20,041 nucleotides of DNA from Terriglobia bacterium (GTDB lineage: Bacteria; Acidobacteriota; Terriglobia; UBA7540): contig JAIQGB010000019.1 in the NCBI GenBank assembly GCA_020072905.1, positions 1 to 20,041 on the forward strand, given 5' to 3'. Below are positions 8,360 through 15,996 of the stretch, one piece after another. Numbering within the stretch: position 1 is the stretch's first letter; each line of letters starts with the position of its first letter. A program made the translations under genes and the position numbers. The notes under the pieces are model-generated. The model saw nothing but the letters and a program-made list of their open reading frames with translations. It was not told where the DNA came from and made no database searches.

Positions 8360-8374
8360 AAGGAGGATATACAG

Positions 8375-10129
8375 ATGCGAAATGACCGTCTGTTGAGGTT
8401 TTTGACCCTATGTGTCGTATTCTGGGTGACAGGCCTAACAGTTTCTTGCATTCGAGGTGGCATGTTGGAGGTGAGGGCTGTTCCGTCCCAGGCGTACGTC
8501 TATTTGGACGGCACCCCGATTGGAGACGCAAGTCGCAGCCGCGATCGGAATATCCGCATAAACGGTATTACTCCGGGGGAACACACGGTTGGAATTTATA
8601 ATTACGGTTACAAACCGGAGGTTCAGAAGGTCACGATTGTCGAGGGGAAGATTGAACACCTGAGAGTCCACCTGACTCCCATCAATGGGACGGTATCGGG
8701 GCCATGGGGTCGTATTCAGATTGAGGGAGGCCGCCATGGTGCCGTGCTCTTGAATGGCAAGAGTCCTGAGTACCTTGTTGGCCATGCCGACGAGTTTAAC
8801 AATGAAAGGGGCTGGAAACAGGAGTTACTCGTTCCTCCGGGTACGCACCAACTGACGGTTTTGGACCGCGACACAGTTATCTGGTCAGGCCCGGTCACTG
8901 TCGCTGCCAACCAACGCGTCGTCGTTCATGTGAACAAAAACGGAGAACAAAAGAGCAGCAATTGGCCACGCGGGGAGAAGCTCAGCAACCTTCCTCGCTT
9001 CGAAGCGAAGATCGCCAGTGCCACGGTGGCCGTGGCGAAGCCCACGGCGCAGATTTCTGCCGCTTCCACGGAAGTCAAATGTGGCGGTACGGCCCACTTG
9101 TCTTGGTCATCGACGGATGCTGTTCAGGGTCAAATCAGCGGGGTGGGTGAAGTTGCAGCTTCCGGTGAGCGCGACATACAACCGAAGGACACGACGACAT
9201 ACACTTACACCGCGACCGGCCCTGGAGGCGCAGCGACCTCGAGCGCCACTGTTAACGTGGACAAAACCGTCCAAGCTTCGCTGGAAGTTTCACCCCCAGA
9301 GGTCCGCTACGAAGGCGTCGGGAGCAACGTGGTCCAGCAGGGCACCGCGACGGTGACCTGGACAACGTCCAACGCCGACTCAGTTTCGATTGAACCCTTC
9401 GGAAAGGTTGACCCCACCGGCAGTCGCAGCGTCCAGGCAACTGCCAATCAGACGGTGAGTGGGCCGGTCAACGAGACACGCACCTATGTGCTGAGCGCCT
9501 CCAATGCTTGCGGCGGTTCCGTCACGCGCACGGCAACTCTCCGGGTGGTTGGGTCAATAAAACCGGCCATTGCGGAATTTACGGAAGCCATGCTGGTGAC
9601 TCGTCTCGCTAGTGTTTACTTCCCGACTGCGTACCCCCTCAAGAAGGTTCCGGGCGTCGGCTTGGTGCGCAGCCAACGGGACAGCCTATTGAAGCTTGCC
9701 GATGGCCTCAAGAAATACCTCGAGGTTGATCCCCAGGCGCGCATTCGGCTGGAAGGAAATGCTGATAAGAGAGGAGCCAAGAAGTACAACGAGGTACTTT
9801 CCGAGCGGCGCGTGGATATCGTGAAGCAATTCTTGATCAGCGCCGGTATCCCAACGGCGGCCATCGATACGACGGCATTTGGCAAAGACAAGAACCTCGA
9901 CCGCGCCGGTGTGAGGGAGCTTGAGCAGCAGAATCCGGAGAAGCCACCTGTGAAGCTGGTGGGAAAACGCCTCGGCGTGGATTGGCTAGCGCACAATCGC
10001 CGGGTTGACATTGTTCTTCTCCCCGGCGGTCAAACCTCTATCCGCTTCTACCCGTATGCTGCCGGTGAATTCAAGATCCTCTGGCAGGCTCCGCGACCGC
10101 CGCAGAAGAAGGTCGAGGCAGTGCAGTAA
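8375..10129 (+). CDS. PEGA / Ig-like / OmpA-domain probable lipoprotein (paralog 2)
   Basis: The 584-residue protein parallels the one encoded at 5510 through its whole length: PEGA-like (about 30-100), GPWGRIQIEGG domain (about 105-200), two Ig-like modules (about 210-395) and an OmpA-type domain (about 405-570). D464 and R479 fill the peptidoglycan-binding positions, and HNRRVDIVLL lies near the end. AAGGAGG (8360-8366) sits 8 nt before the ATG, a strong ribosome site. Unlike its paralog, the signal sequence ends LTVSC with the Cys at residue 25. This fits the general lipoprotein pattern, so lipidation and membrane anchoring are likely. The two genes look like an old tandem duplication that has diverged clearly at both DNA and protein level, with an IS relic between them. 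The function beyond linking envelope layers is unknown. Confidence 0.85.
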   Translation: MRNDRLLRFLTLCVVFWVTGLTVSCIRGGMLEVRAVPSQAYVYLDGTPIGDASRSRDRNIRINGITPGEHTVGIYNYGYKPEVQKVTIVEGKIEHLRVHLTPINGTVSGPWGRIQIEGGRHGAVLLNGKSPEYLVGHADEFNNERGWKQELLVPPGTHQLTVLDRDTVIWSGPVTVAANQRVVVHVNKNGEQKSSNWPRGEKLSNLPRFEAKIASATVAVAKPTAQISAASTEVKCGGTAHLSWSSTDAVQGQISGVGEVAASGERDIQPKDTTTYTYTATGPGGAATSSATVNVDKTVQASLEVSPPEVRYEGVGSNVVQQGTATVTWTTSNADSVSIEPFGKVDPTGSRSVQATANQTVSGPVNETRTYVLSASNACGGSVTRTATLRVVGSIKPAIAEFTEAMLVTRLASVYFPTAYPLKKVPGVGLVRSQRDSLLKLADGLKKYLEVDPQARIRLEGNADKRGAKKYNEVLSERRVDIVKQFLISAGIPTAAIDTTAFGKDKNLDRAGVRELEQQNPEKPPVKLVGKRLGVDWLAHNRRVDIVLLPGGQTSIRFYPYAAGEFKILWQAPRPPQKKVEAVQ

Positions 10130-10165
10130 GAGAGCTTGTGATTTCTCATTGATATTCGTTTCCCC

Positions 10166-10222
10166 GGCCCCCTGTCCCGGTCCGTAGAAATTCCCGGCCG
10201 GGGCAGAGGGGCCGTTGCTTTT
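10166..10222 (+). terminator. Probable terminator after paralog 2
   Basis: GGCCCCCTGTCCC (10166-10178) pairs with GGGGCAGAGGGGCC (10200-10213) as 13 bp with one bulged A and one G-U pair, followed by GTTGCTTTT. It lies 36 bp after the stop codon. The T-tract is short, so strength is uncertain. Confidence 0.5.
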
Positions 10223-10373
10223 GTGGCTCGCGGGCTCTGGTCTTGGGGCGTCGAAAGTCCATCGGCCCTCGCGATCAGTTCAGGCGACAAGCTTTCAGGG
10301 TTCCCCTTGCCAGCCGACGGCCTTTGATGCTAATAGAATCAACTCTCTGCTCCTTCCGGACCCGAGGATTCCG

Positions 10374-11732
10374 ATGCGTAAGAGGCGGTCATATACCGTA
10401 ATGGGGAACAGGATCGAGCTTGCCGTCCCTGACCGGCGCGCCATCCGGGTGGCCATTGTCGGCTTCGGGACGGTGGGGAGCGGCACCGCCAAAGTCTTGC
10501 TCGAGCACCACCACGAAGTCGAGCGCCGGTTGGGCTGCCGGTTGGAACTCAAGACCGTCTGCGACGTTCTGAAGAAGGATCTGTCCTGGTTGCCCCGCTC
10601 CGTGGAAGTCGTTTTCGACTGGAAGCGGGTGATCGCCGACCCGGAAATCGACATCGTGGTGGAATTGATCGGCGGGGTGACGCACGCGCGTGAGGTGGCG
10701 CTCGCGGCGCTCAAAGCGCGCAAGCACCTCGTCACCGCCAACAAGCATCTGGTGGCGGAGTACGGCGTCGAACTCACCGAGCGGGCCCGCATCGCCGGAG
10801 CGCATTTGGGAATTGAAGCCTGCGTGATGGGTGGGACGCCGCTGCTCCACGCCGTGCGCGAAGGGCTGGCGGGCGAGCATTTCACGGCCGTTTACGGCAT
10901 CCTGAACGGCACCACAAACTACATCCTCACGGAAATGGAGCGGCGCGGCTGCACGTTCAAAGCAGCGCTTGCTGAGGCGCAGGAGAAGGGTTACGCCGAG
11001 CGCGATCCGACCTTCGACGTGGAGGGCTACGACGCGCGCTACAAGATCACCATCCTCGCCATGATGTGCTTCGGCCAGGCCGTGCGCGTCAAGGACATTC
11101 CGGCTGAGGGCATTACGCGGATCGATCAGGTGGACTTCGCGTACGCGCACCGCCTGAATCACACCATTCGACTCATCGCGGGGGCACGGCGCAGGAAAAA
11201 CGGCCGGCTGGAGATCTTCGTGCGGCCCATGATGATTGCCCAGTCATCCCCGCTGGCGCATGTGATGGGCTCCCTCAACGGGGTGCTGCTGATCGGCGAC
11301 AAAGGCGGAAACACGACCATGACCGGCCGCGGCGCGGGAGGCGAGCCGACGGGCGTGGCGGTTCTCTCCGATGTGGTCGAGATCGCCCGCTCGATTCTTG
11401 CTGGCGGCGCCACTACCACACCGCTGGGATACACGCACTGGCATGAGGCGCGGACTGCCCCGCCGGGCGAGAACGCCCTGAGCGCGTACCTGCGCCTCGT
11501 GGTGCGCGACCAACCCGGCATTCTGGCGCGAGTCTGTGCGATTCTCGCCCGGCACCACATCAACATCGATTCGGTACTCCAGGAACCCGCCCTCCCGAAG
11601 CAGCACCTCCCCTTCGTCATGACCCTTGAGCCCACCCAGGAGAAGTTCGTGGCGCGGGCGATCAAGGAAGTCGCCCGCCTGCCGTTCCTAGCCGCCCCGC
11701 CTTTGATGATGCCGTTTGCGGATTTGCCATAA
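10374..11732 (+). CDS. hom: Homoserine dehydrogenase with C-terminal ACT domain
   Basis: This is the NAD(P)-dependent enzyme reducing aspartate semialdehyde to homoserine, the branch point to threonine and methionine, in the cytoplasm. With the chosen start it has 452 residues, close to the usual 430-440. The Rossmann motif VGFGTVGSGT lies near residues 29-38. The family segments GGVTHAREVALAALKA, TANKHLVA, GILNGTTNYIL and EKGYAERDPTFDVEGYDARYK follow; K224 in the last is the expected catalytic lysine. An ACT domain (LRLVVRDQPGILARV) near 375-445 probably gives feedback control by threonine. The start is uncertain: ATG 10374 has GAGG at 10364-10367, 6 nt away, while ATG 10401 would give a slightly shorter protein. 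The ORF is open upstream to 10215, but that part looks non-coding. No other threonine genes are adjacent. Confidence 0.93.
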   Translation: MRKRRSYTVMGNRIELAVPDRRAIRVAIVGFGTVGSGTAKVLLEHHHEVERRLGCRLELKTVCDVLKKDLSWLPRSVEVVFDWKRVIADPEIDIVVELIGGVTHAREVALAALKARKHLVTANKHLVAEYGVELTERARIAGAHLGIEACVMGGTPLLHAVREGLAGEHFTAVYGILNGTTNYILTEMERRGCTFKAALAEAQEKGYAERDPTFDVEGYDARYKITILAMMCFGQAVRVKDIPAEGITRIDQVDFAYAHRLNHTIRLIAGARRRKNGRLEIFVRPMMIAQSSPLAHVMGSLNGVLLIGDKGGNTTMTGRGAGGEPTGVAVLSDVVEIARSILAGGATTTPLGYTHWHEARTAPPGENALSAYLRLVVRDQPGILARVCAILARHHINIDSVLQEPALPKQHLPFVMTLEPTQEKFVARAIKEVARLPFLAAPPLMMPFADLP

Positions 11733-11856
11733 ATTTCGACACGCGAATCGGCTGATTCCCTTACGCTTATGGCAAAACTACGAGAAAGGTGACCGAAAGC
11801 CCGAATCCAGGCAACCACTCGCCATTCGTTCGCATCTGATTCAAAGTAAAAGCTTT

Positions 11857-11894
11857 AGGGCGGAAAGGCGAATGTGCTTTGCCGCCCTTTTTTG
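11857..11894 (+). terminator. Strong intrinsic terminator downstream of hom
   Basis: AGGGCGG (11857-11863) pairs with CCGCCCT (11882-11888). The stem continues inward through AAGGC with GCTTT after one mismatch, and the 3' arm runs into TTTTTT. It lies about 125 bp after the hom stop and only about 30 bp before the start of the next gene, so the next gene probably needs its own promoter overlapping this site, or reads through it. Confidence 0.75.
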
Positions 11895-11920
11895 ATTTTT
11901 TGGAGTGCCAAAGGAGGCTT

Positions 11921-12493
11921 ATGCGTCTATCTCAATGCTTTTCCTACGTCTTGGCGGTGGCACTGGTCTTGCCCGCCGGGCTTCAGGCCGCCGACCACGC
12001 CTGCAACCCAGGGGCTGCAACCCCCGAGTCGTACACCCATGATTTTGCCAAAGAGACTGACCAACTTCTTACCAGCATGCGGATCCAGGCCTATGCCGCG
12101 AAGGAGGACGCTGACGGCCTGGGTAACCTCAGCCGTTTCAACGAAGTCAGTTGGCAGCGTGACTCCGCGCGACTGGCCCGCATTCGCGAGCACGTCAACA
12201 CCATAGGGGAAACGCTCTGCCGCTTGGAACAGATCCGCCTAGTCGCTCTCCCGTGGCAGCGCCAGGAAATTGACCGCATCGCACCGGCTGTTACCGAACT
12301 CGCCGACAGCACTCAGTCCGCCATCAAGCTGTTGAACAGCCATGAGCATAACTTCTGGGCCACGAACCTACCCGACGACATGGACGCCATATACAACGAG
12401 GCGAACCGCATCCACAGCACCGCCGTCCAGCAGTACCAGTATGCCAAAGGCCCGACTGGTTCCAGTCCAAGCTCCGCATCGACTGGAATGTGA
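11921..12493 (+). CDS. Small exported protein of unknown function
   Basis: I do not recognise this 190-residue protein. It starts at ATG 11921 with AAGGAGG at 11911-11917, only 3 nt upstream, which is short but clear. The N-terminus MRLSQCFSYVLAVALVLPAGLQA is a typical Sec signal peptide, probably cut before ADHAC. The mature part is predicted to be mostly helical and rich in Gln, Glu, Ala and Arg, with few aromatic residues. It has two cysteines, in ADHACNP and ETLCRLE, that could form a disulfide. The tail GSSPSSASTGM looks disordered. Size and helical composition suggest a small periplasmic helical protein, but nothing allows a function to be named. It stands alone between a terminator and a structured non-coding stretch. 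Confidence 0.72.
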   Translation: MRLSQCFSYVLAVALVLPAGLQAADHACNPGAATPESYTHDFAKETDQLLTSMRIQAYAAKEDADGLGNLSRFNEVSWQRDSARLARIREHVNTIGETLCRLEQIRLVALPWQRQEIDRIAPAVTELADSTQSAIKLLNSHEHNFWATNLPDDMDAIYNEANRIHSTAVQQYQYAKGPTGSSPSSASTGM

Positions 12494-12498
12494 GGCTC

Positions 12499-12684
12499 GT
12501 CCCTCGGAGAGGGCGCCCCGTATCCCACGGGGCGATCCCCCTCTCGGGATCGCACTGAGACCCAGAGTAATCATCTCGGCTTGATGATCTGAGCGCCCGG
12601 TGATGAAGCGAGCCGGGTTGGACGTAGGCTCTCAGAACAACCAGATATAGAGTGGCTGCCGAAGTCAGGCAGCCTTCTCTTTTC
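12499..12684 (+). ncRNA. Candidate structured RNA or 3'-UTR element
   Basis: Several nested helices occur in a row. GAGAGGG (12507-12513) pairs with CCCTCTC (12539-12545) and encloses CGCCCCGT (12514-12521) with ACGGGGCG (12527-12534). CTGAGA (12555-12560) pairs with TCTCAG (12630-12635) and encloses two hairpins, ATCATC/GATGAT (12570-12588) and CCCGG/CCGGG (12596-12617), a three-way-junction layout. A terminator-like hairpin ends the region. I could not match it to a riboswitch, 6S, SRP, RNase P or tmRNA consensus. GC-rich DNA forms chance stems, so this is a candidate only. Confidence 0.3.
12654..12684 (+). terminator. Intrinsic terminator
   Basis: GGCTGCC (12654-12660) and GGCAGCC (12668-12674) form a perfect 7-bp stem with a 7-nt loop, followed by TTCTCTTTTCT. 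It could end transcription from the small exported protein gene or from the RNA candidate just upstream. Confidence 0.55.
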
Positions 12685-12951
12685 TCCCACCTCAGCGGAG
12701 CGGGCCAGTAAGGTTTGCTTTGGGATTTGTGCGCTGACGATTCTTGGGAATCCAGACTGTCAAGCCTCTGCGGAACATGCTGCGCTGCCACGACCTCTTC
12801 GCGAAATCATCTTACCAACCGACTTCTTGTCGAGGCCGACGAGGCCTCGGCACATTTGTCTTCCCAAAACCACGCTGGCAATTGAATTGCTCAACACCCC
12901 TTGCGGACTGTGGCGATTGGGCGCGACAAATTGTCGCAAAGAGGGATCATT
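12685..12951 (+). other. Leader region of the 19-haem cytochrome gene
   Basis: About 270 bp without a supported gene. It must hold the promoter of the cytochrome gene, but I see no convincing -35/-10 pair. Start codons TTG 12901, GTG 12910 and TTG 12931 are in frame with the cytochrome and lack good ribosome sites. Confidence 0.35.
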
Positions 12952-15759
12952 TTGCGTGGGAGGTTCTGGTGGTTAGTTCTGGCCGGCGCAGTGATCCTTG
13001 CGATCAGCCCTCTGGTTGCCATCCTGTCCGCTCAGGAGACCAACAACGGCAAGTTGCCCGGTTCCGACGACTGCTTGATGTGCCATCAGCCGGGGCGCGC
13101 AGGCAAACGTGAACCGGGAATTCCTCCCGCCTTCGATGCCGCAGGCCTTCGGGCTTCACCGCACGCGACGCTGGAGTGCGCGAACTGCCACGAGGACCTG
13201 GCAAAGAAGGAGTTTCCCCATCCAGAGAAGCTGCAGCGCGTCAACTGCGGCAGCTGTCACTCGACAGAGCAGGAACAACACTCCGCCAGCCTGCACGGCC
13301 AGGCCCTTAAGCGGGGCGACAAGCTCGCTCCCAGGTGTACGGACTGCCACGGTACACACAACGTCCTTCGTCCTTCCAATCCCAAATCGCCGACCGCGGT
13401 GACCGAGATCCCGCGCCTGTGCGGGCGCTGCCATCACGAAGGCTCGCCGGTTCAAGTCACACACAACATCCCGCAGGACAAGATTCTCGAAAACTACACG
13501 GAGAGCATTCACGGCGAGGGTTTGTTCCGCCGCGGCTTGGTGGTTACGGCGGTTTGCACCAGTTGCCATACGGCGCATTTCGTCCTGCCGCACACCGACC
13601 CGCGGTCATCGATATCGAAGCGCAACATCGCGAAGACTTGCGAGAAGTGTCACGCGCTGATCGAAGTTGTCCACCGCAAAGTGATTCGCGGCGAGTTGTG
13701 GGAGAAGCAGCCGCACATGGTCCCGGCCTGCATCGACTGTCATGAGCCGCATAAAATCCGCCGCGTCTTCTACTCGCAGGGCATGGCGGACCGCGATTGC
13801 CTGCGTTGCCACGAGCGGCCGGATATCATGCCGGCGAGCGGCATCCGGAAGGATTCCCTGTTTGTCAAGGAAAGCGAGCTCGCGCAATCCCGCCACGCGC
13901 GCGTCGCCTGCGTGCAGTGTCACACGGGCGGCAACCCTTCCCTCGAGCGGCCGTGTGCCACGATGACCGCGAAAGGGGACTGCTCCATCTGTCACCCCAA
14001 CCAGGTCGAACAATACAACGAGAGCATTCACGGGCAACTGGTGGCGCAAGGCAGCCCCGACGCTCCCACCTGCGCGCAGTGTCACGGCACCCACGGCGTG
14101 TTGGGTCACCTCGATCCCCGGTCGCAGACCTTCTCGCGCAATGTGCCGGCGCTTTGCGCCCAGTGCCATCGCACCGGACAGAAGGCGGCGTTGCGCTATA
14201 CCGGCAAGCAGACGCAAATCGTCGAGCATTACACGGAGAGCATTCACGGCAAGGGCTTGCTGCAAAGCGGCCTCACGGTGACGGCGAATTGCGCCGACTG
14301 CCACACGCCGCACCGCGAACTGCCCAGCAAGGACCCCCGCTCGAGCGTCAATCCCCAGAACGTGGCGGCGACGTGCGGGCGCTGTCATCAGGGAATCTTT
14401 CAACTGTTCGAGGCGAGCATCCACGCGCCGCAGGTCGCACACACCGACAAGCCTCTTCCGGTGTGCAGCAGTTGCCACTCCGCGCACAGCATCCGCCGCA
14501 CCGACCTGACGGATTTCCGGCTGCACATCATGGACCAGTGCGGCAACTGCCACCAGGCCATCGCCGCCAGCTACTTCGACACCTATCACGGCAAAGTCTC
14601 CAAGCTGGGGTACGTGAAGACCGCAAAATGCTACGACTGCCACGGCGCGCACGATATTCTTCCCGTGGCGAATCCCGCCTCACACCTCAGCCGGGAGAAC
14701 GTGGTGAAAACCTGTGCGCAGTGCCATCCCGGCTCGCACCGCCGCTTCGCTGGCTACCTGACGCACGCGACGCACCACGATCCCGCAAAATACCCGTTCC
14801 TCTTCTTTACGTTCTGGGGGATGACCTCTTTGCTGATGGGCACGCTCGTTGTCGCCGGGCTGCACACCCTGGCTTGGCTGCCGCGCTCGCTACAATACCG
14901 CAAGGAGCTGAAAGCCATCGGCGCCGACCACGGCGAGGTTTACGTCCGCCGCTTCCGCAAATTCGACCGCAACCTGCACCTGATGGTGATCACCAGCTTC
15001 ATTGGTCTGGCGCTGACGGGGATGACGCTTAAGTTCTCTTACACCACGTGGGCGCAGGTCCTATCGCGCCTGCTCGGCGGGTTTGAGGCGGCCGGACTGA
15101 TCCATCGCGTCTGCGCGCTGCTGACCTTTGCCTATTTCGGAATGCACCTGTGGGATCTCTTCCGCAAGAAGCGCGCGAGCGGCAAGACTTGGCGCAAATA
15201 CATCTTCGGCCAGGAGAGCATGGTCTTCAACGGCCACGACTGGCGTGAGTTCGTCGCCTCCCTGAAATGGTTCTTTGGCAAAGGCCCGCGGCCCGCCTAC
15301 GGCCGCTGGACTTACTGGGAGAAGTTCGACTATTTCGCGGTGTTCTGGGGCGTGGCGGTGATCGGCTCAACGGGACTGCTGCTCTGGTTCCCGGAAATGT
15401 TCACCCACGTCCTTCCGGGCTCGATGATCAACGTCGCCACCATCATCCACAGCGACGAAGCTCTGCTCGCCGTGGGCTTCATCTTCACCGTGCACTTCTT
15501 CAACACGCACTTCCGTCCGGAGAAATTCCCCATCGATACGGTGGTGTTCACGGGCGGCGTGCCACTCGAGGAATTCAAGCGCGACCGCCCCCGCGAATAT
15601 CAGCAGATGGTCGAAGCGGGAGAACTGGACAGCCATCTCATGCCCGCCCCTCAAGCCTTGGTTGTCAGGTTCTGGCGCCGCTTTGGCTTCGCCGCCCTCG
15701 GCATCGGCCTCTCCCTCATCGCCCTCATCATCTACGCCGCGGTGTTTGTGTACCGGTAG
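12952..15759 (+). CDS. Nineteen-haem c-type cytochrome fused to a b-type membrane domain
   Basis: The 935-residue protein probably carries electrons between the quinone pool and periplasmic or surface acceptors. An N-terminal signal/anchor helix (about residues 5-27) is followed by 19 CxxCH haem-attachment motifs between residues 41 and 592, often in blocks with ESIHG or SLHGQ before a CxDCHGxH segment. From about 612 to 930 there are six predicted membrane helices with His residues in LIHRV, FGMHLWD, IIHSDE and VHFFNTHF, as in cytochrome b561/thiosulfate-reductase-type subunits, so b haems are likely. No ATG is possible before the first haem site. TTG 12952 is chosen because GAGGG (12941-12945) is 6 nt upstream; TTG 12901 or 12931 are alternatives. 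A smaller relative lies convergent at 17608-19722. Direction of electron flow and partner are unknown. Confidence 0.88.
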   Translation: MRGRFWWLVLAGAVILAISPLVAILSAQETNNGKLPGSDDCLMCHQPGRAGKREPGIPPAFDAAGLRASPHATLECANCHEDLAKKEFPHPEKLQRVNCGSCHSTEQEQHSASLHGQALKRGDKLAPRCTDCHGTHNVLRPSNPKSPTAVTEIPRLCGRCHHEGSPVQVTHNIPQDKILENYTESIHGEGLFRRGLVVTAVCTSCHTAHFVLPHTDPRSSISKRNIAKTCEKCHALIEVVHRKVIRGELWEKQPHMVPACIDCHEPHKIRRVFYSQGMADRDCLRCHERPDIMPASGIRKDSLFVKESELAQSRHARVACVQCHTGGNPSLERPCATMTAKGDCSICHPNQVEQYNESIHGQLVAQGSPDAPTCAQCHGTHGVLGHLDPRSQTFSRNVPALCAQCHRTGQKAALRYTGKQTQIVEHYTESIHGKGLLQSGLTVTANCADCHTPHRELPSKDPRSSVNPQNVAATCGRCHQGIFQLFEASIHAPQVAHTDKPLPVCSSCHSAHSIRRTDLTDFRLHIMDQCGNCHQAIAASYFDTYHGKVSKLGYVKTAKCYDCHGAHDILPVANPASHLSRENVVKTCAQCHPGSHRRFAGYLTHATHHDPAKYPFLFFTFWGMTSLLMGTLVVAGLHTLAWLPRSLQYRKELKAIGADHGEVYVRRFRKFDRNLHLMVITSFIGLALTGMTLKFSYTTWAQVLSRLLGGFEAAGLIHRVCALLTFAYFGMHLWDLFRKKRASGKTWRKYIFGQESMVFNGHDWREFVASLKWFFGKGPRPAYGRWTYWEKFDYFAVFWGVAVIGSTGLLLWFPEMFTHVLPGSMINVATIIHSDEALLAVGFIFTVHFFNTHFRPEKFPIDTVVFTGGVPLEEFKRDRPREYQQMVEAGELDSHLMPAPQALVVRFWRRFGFAALGIGLSLIALIIYAAVFVYR

Positions 15760-15771
15760 CGGCAATTTCAT

Positions 15772-15902
15772 ATCGCCACTGTAGCGGCGATGTCCCCATC
15801 GTCGCCCTGATTCGGCTCGTAGCGTGGACCTGCGCTCCTCAGGTCCGCGGTTGTTCCCTGCCGCCAAGTGCCGCAGACCTCAAAAACGGAGGTCTGCGCT
15901 AC
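15772..15902 (+). repeat. Cluster of GTAGCG-type hairpin repeats (copies B and C in opposite orientation)
   Basis: Copy B (15819-15851) has stem CGTGGACCTG/CAGGTCCGCG (15823-15832 with 15840-15849). Copy C (15871-15902) is inverted, with a perfect 10-bp stem CGCAGACCTC/GAGGTCTGCG (15872-15881 with 15889-15898). Before them ATCGCC and GGCGAT segments and CGATG/CATCG (15788-15801) make smaller hairpins. The opposed pair resembles a REP/BIME arrangement. The stop codon of the cytochrome gene is also part of a GTAGCG (15756-15761). Confidence 0.6.
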
Positions 15903-15916
15903 CCGCTGCGCTACCC
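15896..15916 (+). repeat. Left arm of inverted repeat bracketing the AT-rich gene
   Basis: This 21-nt arm matches the reverse complement of 16877-16899 except for a 2-nt CT insertion in the right arm. It overlaps the end of GTAGCG copy C, so it may belong to that repeat family rather than to a separate element. Confidence 0.5.
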
Positions 15917-15945
15917 GCTACCCGCCGCGGAGGCGCTATTAGGAT

Positions 15946-15974
15946 TTGACGCAAGCAACCCACGGCGCTACTGT
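15946..15974 (+). promoter_or_regulatory. Possible sigma-70 promoter of the AT-rich gene
   Basis: TTGACG (15946-15951), 17 nt, then TACTGT (15969-15974). The -35 is good and the -10 is poor. A transcript would start about 15 nt before the ATG at 15997. Confidence 0.25.
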
Positions 15975-15996
15975 TTGGCGTCGAGGTACTTGGCGT

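Noticed and set aside
12583..12606. TGATGA and CTGA boxes resembling archaeal C/D-box RNA
   Set aside because: All genes are bacterial, and these short words occur readily by chance within the hairpins.
12555..12650. Possible TPP or c-di-GMP riboswitch, suggested by CTGAGA and AGCCGGGTT words and by the downstream cytochrome gene
   Set aside because: The other conserved blocks of either class are absent, so only an unassigned structured RNA is proposed.
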